Below, one piece after another: positions 1 to 11,956 of a stretch of 64,000 nt of DNA. Both the position numbers and the translations under genes were made by a program. The DNA comes from Linum tenue. Lineage: Eukaryota > Streptophyta > Magnoliopsida > Malpighiales > Linaceae. Positions within the stretch are counted from its first letter, which is position 1, and each line of letters starts with the position of its first letter. Under the pieces are notes generated by a model. It did not search any database and was not told where the DNA came from. It worked only from the letters and a program-made list of their open reading frames with translations. The DNA is taken from contig CAMGYJ010000011.1 in the NCBI GenBank assembly GCA_946122785.1, positions 43,240,513-43,304,512 on the forward strand. The letters are read 5' to 3'.

Positions 1-91
1 CGCGCGGATGCTTCATCGCTGTCGTTGGATGCAGTGAGGCGCGTATTTTGGTTTTCCTCCCAGATGCGACGCTTGACAACCTTCCATGTCA

Positions 92-176
92 GCGATCTTC
101 GCATTTCACCGCATTCAAAAAAGGTGGGTCATTCACTGCCTTCGTCAAACACGGTGATGGCGTTGCATTAGTTTCG
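92..176. repeat. Left CGGTGA / TCACCG motif cluster
   Basis: Several copies of a short motif and its reverse complement (TTTCACCGCATTC, CATTCACTGCC, CACGGTGATGGCG) occur just upstream of the PMD promoter. The same motif cluster recurs downstream of the gene at 2960-3320. This resembles transposon subterminal repeats; the outer left end would be outside the window. Confidence 0.5.
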
Positions 177-191
177 GCAGTTCCCTTCCCC

Positions 192-199
192 TATAAATA
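192..199 (+). promoter_or_regulatory. TATA box upstream of the PMD gene
   Basis: TATAAATA lies in a C/T-rich setting about 330 bases before the first recognisable coding exon at 521. A pyrimidine-rich leader (about 205-285) follows, as in many plant promoters. The downstream gene is dead, so any activity is speculative. Confidence 0.5.
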
Positions 200-520
200 G
201 AACCCTTCCACCCCCCTTCCAAATCACACCACCATATTACACTTCTTTCTTCATCCATTCATCCACTCTAGTCTCGTTCTAAGTATGTTTTGTGGTTACG
301 ACTAAGTCCGATCTTCCACATCAGAAAAAATTATTAGAGTTATACCCTAAAGTCCGTCCCTTAAAAACCCGTCGAACGCATGTCCGACTTTCGCCAAAAA
401 ATGGACGGAGAGGCTCTTCGGGTAGGTTCTTGGTTTTTCTTTTGTGATTTTTTTAATCGAAACAATTTGATTTTGTGATTTTTTTAATAAAAAAAATCTG
501 ATTTCATTACTTTTTTATAG

Positions 521-2983
521 ATGGGTGCCAAGATATACGATCCTCGATTGTATATCCATTATGGGTGAAGAGATACGAAGTATTTATCCGATCAAGAAGC
601 ACATCGCTCCCATGCAATTTGGGACAACAATCCGGTAAACACTATGAATCTTATCAACAATTTACTTTATTTAATTATTTTATAAGGTTTTATTTTGCTT
701 TCTTTTAACTAACAAATAGATGTTTTTTCTATTTTTTTGTAGGAATCACTTATTCCCGTCATTCATAAAGGGACCACTAACTTGCCTGCTTGGCATGATC
801 GACTATCGCCGTATATAAAGAGGACTGGGTTGGGTATGTTGAGGCATTTCATGCGAATTGAAATCGACAACGATCTGCTTACGGTAATGGTAGAGCGATG
901 ATGCCCCGAAACCCATACGTTCCACCTTCCGGAGGGCGAAATGACGATCACCCTCAAAGACGTCGTGATCCTCACCGGGTTGCCGATACCTGGAGATGCC
1001 ATCATTGGTGTCACGGGGAAACCCGATGCAGGCTGGGAGTCGCTCATTCGTGATCGTTTGAGCTTTGAAATGCCGACTACCACACCAATTCAAGGACGGG
1101 GGCATCCACTGTTGAATGAGGGACAAGTGTCGATCACGTGGCTCGTTACTCACATCCAAAATGAGGTTCAAATCGGCCCAGACACTCCGGAGGATCAAGT
1201 GGGCGCTATGCACGCATCTACCTCAATAGATTGGTCGGTGGATTTCTGTTCCCCGACAAGGTAAACAGGTGGATTCAAGGCATATGGTTGCCAATGCTCC
1301 TTGGTGACTGAGACGCGATCGGGGAAAAGAGTTGGGGATCGGTCGTGTTAGCTGACGTATATAGGGAGCTATGTACTTGCTCGAAGGTGGGAGCGAAACA
1401 AGCTGGTGGTGTGATGTTCATCCTCCAGCTCTGGGTATGGGAGCATCTTCCAATGTTCGCACCTCAAGACCCACGTCCATACTGGAGAGCAGATGATGAG
1501 CTACGAAATGTGCAAAATCTCCCCTATGGTGTCAATTTGTTTATTCCATGCTTAGTTAGATTTAAATTACATTTATTCCATGCTTAGCTAGATTTAAATT
1601 ATATTTATTCCGTACTTAGCCTAATTGCAAATTTATTCCATGCTTAGCTAGATTTAAATTAAATTTATTCCGTACTTAGCTAGATTTAAATTTATTATGT
1701 ACTTAGCCTAATTGCACATTTATATCATGCTTACCTAGATTTAAATTTATTTCGTACCTAGCCTAATTGCAAATTTATTCCACTTGATTTAAATTACATT
1801 TATTCCGTACTTAGCTAGATTTAAATTTATTCCGTACTTAGCCCAAATTTAAATTTATTCAATGTTTTAAAAATTTCTTATATCCGTACTTTTACTTACA
1901 AGGTGGATAGAAGCAAATACAAACGACCATCAACTTGAGTATTCTTTACTGTTTTATCGTGCTGATTTAGATAAGCCTTGGTGGAACCAGGTAATCATGC
2001 TTTACAATATTTTAACGAATTAATTTTTTGTGAATGTAATTGGTCGCTAATGGCAAATTATTGATGAGTATAGGTTACATGGGGCCATATCCATGTGAAG
2101 TAGTCAAGTTGCATCATCTGAGACACCCCCAGGATCACGAGACGTGGTTGTGCAAGGTGTCATTGATCTGCTGGCACATTGTGGAGTGACAGCTACCCAA
2201 TTGATCCTTGAGGCAATATCGATTGGAGCAACCAATTCCACAAACCCCACCTCAAGGTTTCAGGGAGCTCCATGCCATCGACCTCTGACACTCGACAAAG
2301 AATTGGCTTCTAAAGCATCAGTTCTACATTAACATTTGGGAGAATAGAGGGAATTGGGTGGTCCAAGGGATGCCGGAGACGAGACCTATGGGTTACCACG
2401 ATGGGTACCTGCGGTGGTATCAGAAGTTTACGCTTAGATGGGTGTCAAAGCAAGGTGTTGTGATGGGTTCGTTGGTAAGTCATCCTAAGTCTCCCTCATA
2501 GTCTAATTCTTTTGTTTAAAGGTTTAATTAATTTTGATTTAATACGTAAATTGCTTAGGTTGATGGTTTGGAACACGCCAAGCACATGGTGGATAGTGCT
2601 CCAACCATGGATGAGCGCAAGACTTCTTGGTTGCGAAGGCTTATGAACAACCTCCTGAGTTGTACCCGAGAGCAAAGGAGGGATGTCGTGGCATATCCTC
2701 CACTTCCTACCCGGCCCGCCCATCATTCCGTGATGGTGAGCGCATTGTGCCCCCGACTGAGCCCCCACGAAAGAGCCAACGCAAGCCTCTGCCACAATTT
2801 CAAGAGCTGCGTACAACTCAAGAAACCGAACTCCCTAAACCATTACGAGTGGGAATCTGCAACGGAGGTCGCTGGAGGGTCATCAAGCTATGCTCCATCT
2901 CAGGAACCATACATTTCCCCCAAGGGTCCCCTAAATTCCACCATATGCAACGGAGCATTCACCGCCTTTCTACACAGAGGTGA
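521..2983 (+). pseudogene. Plant mobile domain (PMD) protein, decayed
   Basis: Remains of a PMD protein, the family also annotated as serine/threonine-protein phosphatase 7 long form homolog or MAIL1-like. Coding pieces lie at 521-635, 744-1535, about 1905-1990, 2075-2480 and 2560-2983. The family signature is clear: HTFHLPEGEMTITL and VILTGLPIPGD near 914-985, then LADVYREL and LQLWVWEHLP near 1349-1456. Reading is broken by TGA stops at 566-568, 899-901 and 1309-1311, by a frame change near 1200, and by more breaks after 2060. The 899 stop falls where relatives have a tryptophan or arginine-rich stretch just before the HTFHLPEGE block. A TATA box lies at 192. In living relatives the domain is linked to transposon silencing and is often carried on transposons; the CGGTGA-rich repeats on both sides here suggest the same. 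Clearly inactive as read; exon edges are approximate. Confidence 0.85.
1543..1862. repeat. AT-rich minisatellite, about 31-bp unit
   Basis: Roughly ten imperfect copies of a unit built from TTTATTCC, (G/C)TACTTAGC or ATGCTTAGC, TAGATTTAAAT and TAATTGCAAA, alternating two variants. It lies in an apparent intron of the dead PMD gene. Copy lengths vary by a few bases and copies differ at scattered positions. Confidence 0.85.
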
Positions 2984-3320
2984 AGGTCATCACCGCGTTG
3001 CCCTAAGGCGGTGAAATTAGGTGGTTGTGAGTTGTGACCTAATTTTCACCTACCAGGGTGGGAAACGTGAGAAACTATCACCGCCGCAGCCTAGAGCGGT
3101 GAAGGTATTCCTCGCATTGCACGAAAATGGTGATTGCTTCACCGTTTAAGTAAAAAACACGGTGATTTGTTCACCGTTTAAGTCAGACGCGGTGAATAAA
3201 TCACCGCCGTAAACAAACATGGTGCACCATTTTATCAAAACACGGTGATTTGTTCACCGTGTTTGTTGAATGCGGTGATTGCATTCACTGCCTTAGACTA
3301 AGGCGGTGAATGTGAAACAT
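2960..3320. repeat. Right CGGTGA / TCACCG subterminal-like cluster
   Basis: About a dozen direct and inverted copies of CGGTGA, often as short palindromic units such as CGGTGATTTGTTCACCG. It is followed at 3320-3400 by three degenerate copies of a 27-bp T-rich unit containing TTGGGAATTTTTT. Both lie directly after the PMD coding remnant. The arrangement fits subterminal repeats of a CACTA- or Mutator-type element, but no terminal inverted repeat or TSD was found. Confidence 0.6.
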
Positions 3321-3834
3321 GTGTAGATTGGGAATTTTTTATAACTTATGTATTTTGGGAATTTTTTTTAATTACTAGTGTATATTGAGATTTTTTCCGG
3401 AATAACCCGTGTCATTGTTTCAAGATCTCTCATTTGAGCCAAATGGTTATATACAACGAAAATGAAACTGCAAGTAAACACATTTTTTGTTATATGTTTC
3501 TTGATTTTCTTTTTTTAAACAGAAACCAAAAAACAAAATGAGAAGTGAACCGGGCATAAGAAAAGTCTGCAACACCTGTAACTCTTACATGACAACTCTC
3601 ATTACTTGCGGTGATTCTTTCGTGTTGACCAAACAGAAAAATGAACGAGCCAAACAGAAAACTTTGAGAAGCCTAATCGACCATAGGGCTAAAACACGTC
3701 ACTGGTGAACTTGATTATAGCCGCACGACGAAGATATAAAAAATTCGTAGATTGCAGACAATATATCTTGATTCCAATTTCTCAATTCAACCCTTCTAGC
3801 TCCTCCTGTTGCTTGACTAGCTAGCTTAGAAGTC

Positions 3835-4983
3835 GGGATCGGTTAGTTTGCTAACCCCTCTATGCGGTTGAAAAAATGACACCCCTTATTAATTATAGTT
3901 AATTATGGTATTAAATTCTTGTTGCATTTAATAATCTTTGGGAATTAAAAACTCATATTAATTACATTTTTTTTTAATTACCATTGCACTGATATAACTA
4001 TCATTGCACCTGTAAACTGAACTCATACATTCCTTTTTTTGAACTACCATTGTATTGATACAACTACCATTACACTTGTATACTAATATTAATATCATTG
4101 CACTGGTAGAACTACCATTGCACTGAAAAAAGGAAAGTAATTAATATAGAATTTTAATTTAGACAAATTATTAAATACAATACAAATCAATTACCTTAAA
4201 AGCCAATAATTAATAGGGGGTGTCATTTTTTCTAGGGCTGGGAAAATAGACCAGACCGTTAGAAAAACTGTGGTTCAAACCGTACCGCACAGTTTGGTCC
4301 GGACCGTAGACCGTGAAGTATGGTCTGGTCTGGTCCATGGTCTGTATTATTTTATGATTTGATCTCTTGGTCTGGTCTGGTCTAGACCGCGGTTTACCGG
4401 ACCAAACCGTTGATCCAACTGACTTGTCAATACGTGTTAACAGCCCATTCGACCACTCTTCAAACTCCCACAACCACACCCAAGTCTCAACCTTAATTTT
4501 GTGAATCTCTTCCCTCCTTCATTCACAACCACATTTAACCACAGAGTAGAGATAATCGTGTCTCCATATGACATTATGTTAATGTTTATGACATTATGGT
4601 GCAAGCTGGGATGCTTTTACTTTGTATCTTTGTTATGTACTAAGATTTAGAGTATCAAAATTATTCATGCATATTAGGAATAATGTTTTAAGGCACATAA
4701 CAATTATTTTTCTTGGTTATTGGTTCAATTTTTTGTGTGATTGACTAAACAAATTATTCATTTTTCGTTGAGTGTGGTCTATCTGGACCAGACCAGACCG
4801 AACCAGACCGCACAGGCGTGGTCTGAACCAGACCGTATAGTCTGTGGTCTGGTCTGTGGTCTATACTTTAGCCTCTCGGTCTGGACCGTAGACCGTATAT
4901 ATGGTCTGGTCTGGACCAGACCGCACCGTTTCCCAGCCCTAATTTTTCCAACCCTTTTAGGGGTAGTCATGCTATCTCACACC
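3835..4983. mobile_element. MULE-type MITE, host of a nested hAT
   Basis: The outer ends form a terminal inverted repeat about 45-50 bp long: the left end has GGTTGAAAAAATGACACCCC, and the right end is its approximate complement once the nested hAT is skipped. It is flanked by a 9-bp TSD, TTAGAAGTC (3826-3834) and CTAGAAGTC (4984-4992), one mismatch. Without the insert it is about 430 bp and non-coding; 3980-4125 holds degenerate repeats of ACTACCATTGCACTG. Mutator class is inferred from the TSD length and long TIR. Confidence 0.7.
4233..4941. mobile_element. Non-autonomous hAT element, 709 bp
   Basis: Termini TAGGGCTGGGAAA and TTTCCCAGCCCTA form an inverted repeat. Flanking 8-mers ATTTTTTC (4225-4232) and ATTTTTCC (4942-4949) differ at one base. 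Both subterminal zones are dense in GGTCTGGTC / GACCAGACC motifs, the pattern to which hAT transposases bind in known elements. No transposase. It sits at the right arm of the MULE MITE. Confidence 0.8.
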
Positions 4984-5012
4984 CTAGAAGTCAGTGGCAA
5001 AGAACAATAACT

Positions 5013-5305
5013 AAGGGGTCGTTTGTTTTGTGGATTTGGATGATAAATTTGATACCCAAATTCAATCCAGCATGGATTTAAGAAAAATATATTGTTTGCT
5101 TGCACTTTTTTAGAAATCAAATTAGTGAGGGCCACGAATTTAAGGGTCCAAATCCGTGGAGCCCTTTAGAAGATGCCAAAATCCATAATATAACATCTCA
5201 ACCAAAGATTGTTACACATATATAATGTCTCAAATCCTTGATAAGTTCTTGAATTTTTAAATTACAAAATCCTCATTTTTAAATCTATTAAACAAACCAA
5301 CCTTA
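5013..5305. mobile_element. Small MITE-like element, GGGGTCGTTTG termini
   Basis: The left end TAAGGGGTCGTTTG and right end CAAACCAACCTTA are imperfect inverted repeats. A similar element, with GGGGTCGTTTG and CAAACAACCCC ends, lies at 40619-40932. The interior is AT-rich and non-coding. Superfamily is unclear because no convincing TSD was found. Confidence 0.45.
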
Positions 5306-5464
5306 ATTCCAAAACCAAGATTTCAAAGTCACTAAACGACACAAATTTTGGATTCACAAACCTCTAAAATAAGCAGGCATGGGAATTGGAAAATAAATTT
5401 ACGAATCCAAGGGCTCGGCCAACGTTCGCTTTCATTGCATGTAGTAATGTAAACGTGAGCACTT

Positions 5465-6439
5465 CTACTATGCTATATAACATTGGTGCTTTAATGTACA
5501 ACTTGAAGTTGTACCATAACATTAAATATATAAGTTTAGGTTGTACCATAAAGGAATTTGTATCAGAGGCGGACACAGGGGCATTTAGGGGTGTCCCGGA
5601 TCGATTATCCAACCCCCGGTGGTAATTTACGTATAGACAAAAAAATTATAACTAATAGTCTGGGACACCCTTAAATTTGAAAACGATTATACTACTCTAG
5701 TTTGTAGTTTGCGTATGAGAATATAAGTGATAGTTTGGGTAATTCAAACCCGGGACACTACTATTACTAATAAATATAATTTCCATTAGGGTACAACTTA
5801 TTTGTTGCTATATTCTAAACACTGTGTAATAGCAAAACTCTATTCTCTATCTTTAATTATTTTCAAAACCTAACAATTAATCTAATTACAAGTTACCCTT
5901 AATTTGTATTGATCTTATGGTTGTACGACAAGTGTTGAAAGTGTTTTTTCAGCTTTAAGTTACATCATGAACAAATTTAGAATTCAAATATGCGTCAGCT
6001 CGTGCATGATCGTCTAGTAGGATATACCGAGACAAATTTGTTGAGCAGTGTATACACCAAGTATTTTTTATAATTTTTTTAGAATATGAAAATACATCAT
6101 TGACTTTTTTTTAACTTGTACGAGTTGGGTATTTTCATACTAAAGAATAATATAATTTTTATTAATTATTTAATTTTTATTTTACTTTATTTTTTGAAAG
6201 ATGACACCCCTATGTAAAATTTCTGGGTCCGCCACTGATTTGTATTATTATGTTATGGTACAACTTTACAACTTGAAGTTTTTCCATCACATAAGGAACA
6301 AGTTTAAGTTGTACCATGAAAAAATTTGTACAAAAAGTATAGGTACAATCTGAAGTTGTACTATAACGTTAAAGGTACAATTTCAAGTTGTACCATAAAG
6401 ATAAAAACCTATAGCACTAATGTTATATAACATTGTAAA
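5465..6439. mobile_element. Foldback/MITE-like element with repeated GTACAACTTGAAGTTGTAC
   Basis: Outer inverted repeats TATAACATTGGTGCT (5476-5490) and AGCACTAATGTTATA (6413-6427). Inside, ACAACTTGAAGTTGTACC-like palindromes recur on both arms near 5500, 5520, 6260, 6310, 6350 and 6380. A separate hAT element (5564-6237) sits in the middle with its own TSD, so the original element was about 290 bp. Confidence 0.5.
5564..6237. mobile_element. Non-autonomous hAT element, GGCGGA family
   Basis: Ends CAGAGGCGGAC and GTCCGCCACTG form the inverted repeat; the 8-bp TSD ATTTGTAT is perfect (5556-5563 and 6238-6245). It carries GGGGTGTCC / GGACACCC motifs. The element at 39433-40081 belongs to the same family. 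674 bp, no coding capacity seen. Confidence 0.85.
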
Positions 6440-6489
6440 ATTCCTCTGTAAACGTGTGGATCGGGAAAACGGCCGTCCATATGGGCGAT

Positions 6490-6966
6490 TGTTGGGAATG
6501 AATAGCTTTGAAAGCTATATTGAATTAATTATCCAGTATTCTTTCTAGATACGAAAATAGAAGGATAATTAATAAAAAGAATATTATGGAGATAATTAGA
6601 AGTAATTATCTTAATAGATTATATTTTAATTATGGGAGTAATTATCTCCCTAATTAAAATATGACTTATTCCCAAAGAAAGAGGGAATATTCTGGGTTTT
6701 CTGCTCCTATAAATAGGAGACGCCCCAGACCCTCTAAACACACCTCAGAGAGCAGAAACACGAGAGAGAGAGTGAGTTCATAGAGCTCCGGTTTTCGCAC
6801 AAAACCGATGAGCAATAAATTAGAGTGGCTGTTTTATCCTGGAGGCGACCGGCTGATAGTCTGCTGTGCGAATTACGAGGCAGTGCCGCGAACGTCTTAA
6901 AGAGAGCGACCTAGTCCGCGACTCAGCCAGATCGGTAACCCTAGATTTTCTGTTCGATTTCTAACA
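6490..6966 (+). repeat. 5' LTR of the 6.5-12 kb Copia element
   Basis: 477 bp, TG...CA ends; differs from the 3' LTR at three transitions (gcgaCcgg/gcgaTcgg, cagCcag/cagTcag, atcGgta/atcGata-type change). TATAAATA at 6708-6715. Confidence 0.9.
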
Positions 6967-9900
6967 ATTTTAAGACGTTCGGTTGCTGTGATTTGTATCG
7001 AACAGATGCCGATTCTGGCTCGAACGATTCAATTGCTTATTGTTCACGACGAAGCAATTGCAATATCTCGGCGGCGGTCATAATTTGGGAACGAAGCAGT
7101 CGATCCGAGACAACCCCATTGAAAGGGGATTTGAGACTTCTCTCTGCTTGTCGATCATTATCGGGAAGGGAATTTCTCTTTAGGCAAGGAGTCGGAGAAG
7201 CAACAGGAGGATCATCAAAGAATTATGCGGACCGGGACAAGTGCTCTGGGAACTCAGCTGTCGGATTCCTTTTTGGCGATTAATTGGAGGATCTGCTACT
7301 CTGCTACTTTGGTTCTTCTGGCGGCTGTGGAGGAGCTAATAGCTATTTGGTTCCTTGTTTATTATTGTTATTTATTTGTAGTTCTGAAGTTTCTCGAACA
7401 GGGAAGAGGAACGATTCCTATCGCTCGACGTAGCAACCCCGTTTGCTATGACTGTTGCCCTAGAGAACATATTCGATTCTTTCACCTCATCTGGCGTCAC
7501 AAGAACCAAAGCCATATGGTGCAGAAGCAGAGTAAGGACAGAAGCCCAAGGAAAGAAGCCGCGAAATCCATATGGATCGATTGACTCGAGAAGGACAGCG
7601 GCCGCCAGAGCGAGAGACAAAGAGATCGACCGAGAGGTAGCGGCATCGAGGGAGAGTATGAGATTAAGGCACTGGCGATGAAGGAGCGAGCAAGCCCAAT
7701 CCTGGCAGCCGGTGATATGCGATCAAGAGGCAGGAGACATGAAGTCTGTAACCGGCCTCGTCATCATCATTGGCTACGTTGAGTGGTGGATCGTTGGACC
7801 AAGACGCATATACTTATATGCTATCTACCTTATTTTAACTAGTAATAATTAAATGCATCAGCGATTCAGCTCGCAAGAAATATAACCAAGAAATTGAGAA
7901 ACAAAGAAAGTGAAAAGCTACCATTAGCTTACCAGGGAGCCCGCCAAGTGCGATCATGAGACAATCAGGACAGTTGGAGATAATTGATATCGGGAAGGAT
8001 TTGGATGCATTCGTTGGTCACGTTGAAAAGCACTCGTGTACTAGCGAGGCATGAAAGAAGAATGGATTGGCTTGGAATCGAGAAACAATGTGCTGTTAGC
8101 CGTTGGCTGCAAAATTAAAAGGGGATGACCTCTTCGAGGTAAGAGCTGAAACCTTATTCATGAGTCATTATTGAATGACAAATTAGAATCCATCACATAT
8201 AGCTTTATTCGTGAAATTCTTAAATTTTGCGAAAGCTAGAATTAATGCATGATTATAAGATGTTGTGAATGCTAGAAAGAAAGCTAGAATTGATGCATAA
8301 TCGATGTGATTTCTCAATAGTTGGAGTACAATTTTGTGTACATGGTAAGAAGTATAGTAATTTTAACTATATGATTGTATACTCTGAAGCATATATGTAT
8401 GGTAGTAAATATGCTAGGAAAATGGGTTGTATGCCCATATTTATTTTAGAAGAAGTACTGGTTGTCAGTACTACAATAACCATTCGTACATCTTGAACCC
8501 TAATAAGGTTCAAGAATCAGGATATCAAATCGAATCAGTTCCACACCAATTAGAATGGTACCCTTCGAGGTAACCAAAAGATCGTTGGCCAATCCTCTAA
8601 GAATGACGCTTTATTTCTCTGCAATAGTTGCGGGAAATTAGGTCATATGACACGGAAGTGTAGGAACAAGTATAACACTGGTGCTAGTGTTAACTTGATT
8701 AAAGAGGAGGATTGGTGGTTGTGATGATTGTGAAAAGAGCAGAGATTAACCTTTCTGGTAACTCTGAAGAATGGTGGCTAAATACTGTTACCTCGAAGCA
8801 TATTAAGAAAGTGTTGTTGAGTATTGTTCACTCCTCTATTGATAATGATCATGAGAGTATGCATATGATGATAAAGTTAAAGTGTTTAATTCTTATGGGT
8901 CTTGCATGCATGTCTTTGATGCATATCTTGAAGAATTGAATAGCTAGGATCACATTCTCATAATGGTTGTGATAAATGTGATTTTCATAGCTAAGATAAA
9001 TGACACATAGATATGTGATTAGAGAATCCAAATCTTTGGATTTGATTCATTTTGAAATGGGTGAATGAGAATAATGTGAAATGCTTTATCACATTATTAT
9101 TGATTGCACTAATTAAAGATGTGATACTTTTGATTTAAAACGTTATTTATGAAATGCTTTTTCATATGGTATAGTTTGAGAATTAGTGCAATATAGGATG
9201 AGCATGAGAGTGTTTTATTGATTGTGTTATCAATAATAGAACACATAAGCTTATGAAATGAAATACTCATTGTTGTGTAGAATTCATTAATGTCATTCCA
9301 TTTAAATCGAGAAATAGTGGGGGTGATATCTTGCCTGCTATTAATAATGGATAATTAGTGGGGGTGATGAATCTGGGTATGAACTCAGAAGAGACAAATG
9401 AACCATAAATCGCGAAAAGATTTTGGTTATGAATTTGTTATTTACACCCTAAGAAGAGATCCTACAAGTCTGCTAGAAGTTCGAACTTTCATAAAGATGC
9501 AGATTTGTGGGAGAATCCATTATTAACGAAATGGAATTTGTGGAGTCTAATAAGACTTAAAATCTTGTAGAGTTACCTCTTGGTTGAAAGGCCTTGGGTA
9601 ATATATCGATAGAATCGAACAAGATTTGGCATCTTTGAGAATTACCTCTTGGCAATGAAGTCATGGGTAATAAATGGATTCTTAAAAGAAAAGTGAAACC
9701 TATTGGTTTAGTTTATGAGTATAAGGATCGCTTAATAGCTAAGGCTTTAAGCGAAAAGGAAAAATTGTAAATTTTCTTGTTATCTATTCACCATAGGTAG
9801 AATAACATCCATGTATGTTCTGATTGCTAGTGTTGTGCGTCAGATGGATTGTTAAACATGTTTATGTGATGGTGATTTAGATAGGAAAATCTACATGGGA

Positions 9901-11474
9901 CAACCTATAGGGTTGTTATTCTTGAACATGCTTAGGGAGTCTATAGTTAGACAAATCATTGTAAGATTTGAAATAGACTCTAAGACGATGGCATGAATAA
10001 ACTGGTTCTCTCTCATGGTTTTAAAAGTGAAAGTGACAAGTGCATTTTGTACAAATTTGAGAATGACACTTGCACTATGAATGACACATCGATCTTTGGT
10101 ACAAAGACTCGTGATGTCAATATTGAAAAACCATGATGGTTGAGAATTTTGAATGTGAAGGATCTGAATGAAACAAATGTTATGCTTAGAGATCCTAATA
10201 ACTAGGAAAATACAAGTTGTACACCTGTATACATGTTTGATGATGCTAGTATAAATATTTAAAGAACACCTAAGATGGTGTAAGAAGGTTAGAATATACT
10301 AGTATTGACAGTCTGCGAGAGGCAGCTGATAAACATGAGACCCGATTTAGTGGGAGTACTTGACAGGCTTATGGATTGTCCTAGTATGAAGCATTGAAAT
10401 GCTATTGAAAGGGGTCATGAGACACCTTAAAAGAACAGAAAAAAAACCTTGGTATTTGTTATCAAAGGTTTGCTGTATTGGTAGGGTATAGTGATGCGGA
10501 TTAGAATACCCTATAGAGGACTCCAAGACAACAAGAGGCTGTGTTTTAAACATCGATAGAGAAGCTATGTCTTGGAAGTCTAAGAAGTAAACGATCCTGG
10601 CTCAATCAACTAAGAAATCAGAAATGATAGAACTAGCAATGGCTAGTAAAGAGGAAAGTTTATTAAGAGGGTCACTGCTAGAGATTCCCTTATGGGAAAG
10701 ACCGATCCCTCCGGTAGTTGATTAATTGTGATAGCACCGCAGCTATTACTAAAGAAGGGAACCGGTTCTAGAACGAAAAGAGACGACAAAGTCGTCGTAA
10801 GCACAGTACTGTAAGGGAACTCCTAACGATAGGAGCAATGAGGGTGGATCCTGTAAGGTCCTAACAGAATCTAGCTGATCCTTTGACGAAAGGATTATCT
10901 AGAGAGAAAGTCCAAAGTACCGCGAAGGGTATGAGACTTATGCCTACCGAACCACGGACTACAAGTGATGGTAACCCGACCCAATAGACTGGAGATCCCA
11001 AGAAATGGGTTCAATGGGTAATAACAAGTCATGAGTAGTATGCGAAAAGTTCATGCATAGTGAAGCATGAATCCCAAAGCCTTAGAGGTTGAGTTAAACT
11101 CTTAGTGAGATCTATACTCTATGTGGAGTGAAGTACTTTACTTTGGGGGTACTTCTGATAGACTCACCTATGTGAATGTGGGAGTGGGGCCGCTCCCTAT
11201 GGAACTTTGGAGGCACAAAGTTGCTAGAGCGTTCACTAAATCGGGATAACGTGCATGGCCATAAACGCACGGCCTATGAGAGAATATCACTCAATGAAAA
11301 GATCCGGTGTGCTACATTGTCTGAGATAGGGTTCAAGACTACGAGTCACCCTTATGAAATCGGAAGTGTAACCACTATGCTAAGGTTCAAATCTTCGCGA
11401 TACCTTAGCTTATGCCCGATCTTATGGATCTGTTGATGCTCAGAGATAGTTTCAAAACTATTCAAGTGGGGGAT

Positions 11475-11951
11475 TGTTGGGAATGAATAGCTTTGAAAGC
11501 TATATTGAATTAATTATCCAGTATTCTTTCTAGATACGAAAATAGAAGGATAATTAATAAAAAGAATATTATGGAGATAATTAGAAGTAATTATCTTAAT
11601 AGATTATATTTTAATTATGGGAGTAATTATCTCCCTAATTAAAATATGACTTATTCCCAAAGAAAGAGGGAATATTCTGGGTTTTCTGCTCCTATAAATA
11701 GGAGACGCCCCAGACCCTCTAAACACACCTCAGAGAGCAGAAACACGAGAGAGAGAGTGAGTTCATAGAGCTCCGGTTTTCGCACAAAACCGATGAGCAA
11801 TAAATTAGAGTGGCTGTTTTATCCTGGAGGCGATCGGCTGATAGTCTGCTGTGCGAATTACGAGGCAGTGCCGCGAACGTCTTAAAGAGAGCGACCTAGT
11901 CCGCGACTCAGTCAGATCGATAACCCTAGATTTTCTGTTCGATTTCTAACA
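11475..11951 (+). repeat. 3' LTR of the 6.5-12 kb Copia element
   Basis: 477 bp, preceded by a polypurine tract and followed by the second copy of the GCGAT target duplication. Confidence 0.9.
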
Positions 11952-11956
11952 GCGAT

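Larger units (their letters stand above)
6490..11951 (+). mobile_element. Copia LTR retrotransposon, young LTRs, degenerate interior
   Basis: Two 477-bp LTRs (6490-6966 and 11475-11951) start TGTTGGGAATG and end TTTCTAACA, with a perfect 5-bp TSD GCGAT at 6485-6489 and 11952-11956. They differ at only three sites, all transitions. A TATAAATA promoter lies in each LTR (6708-6715 in the left) and a purine tract CAAGTGGGGGA precedes the right LTR. Inside, order is Copia-like but broken: CCHC-knuckle remnant (about 8620-8672), protease-like WWLNTV (about 8773), reverse-transcriptase pieces GNKWILKRKVK (about 9666) and FKSESDKC (about 10020), RNase H/3' pieces near 10490-10910. Stops and frame changes are everywhere, so it makes no enzymes. 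No canonical methionine-tRNA primer site was seen after the left LTR. Confidence 0.9.
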
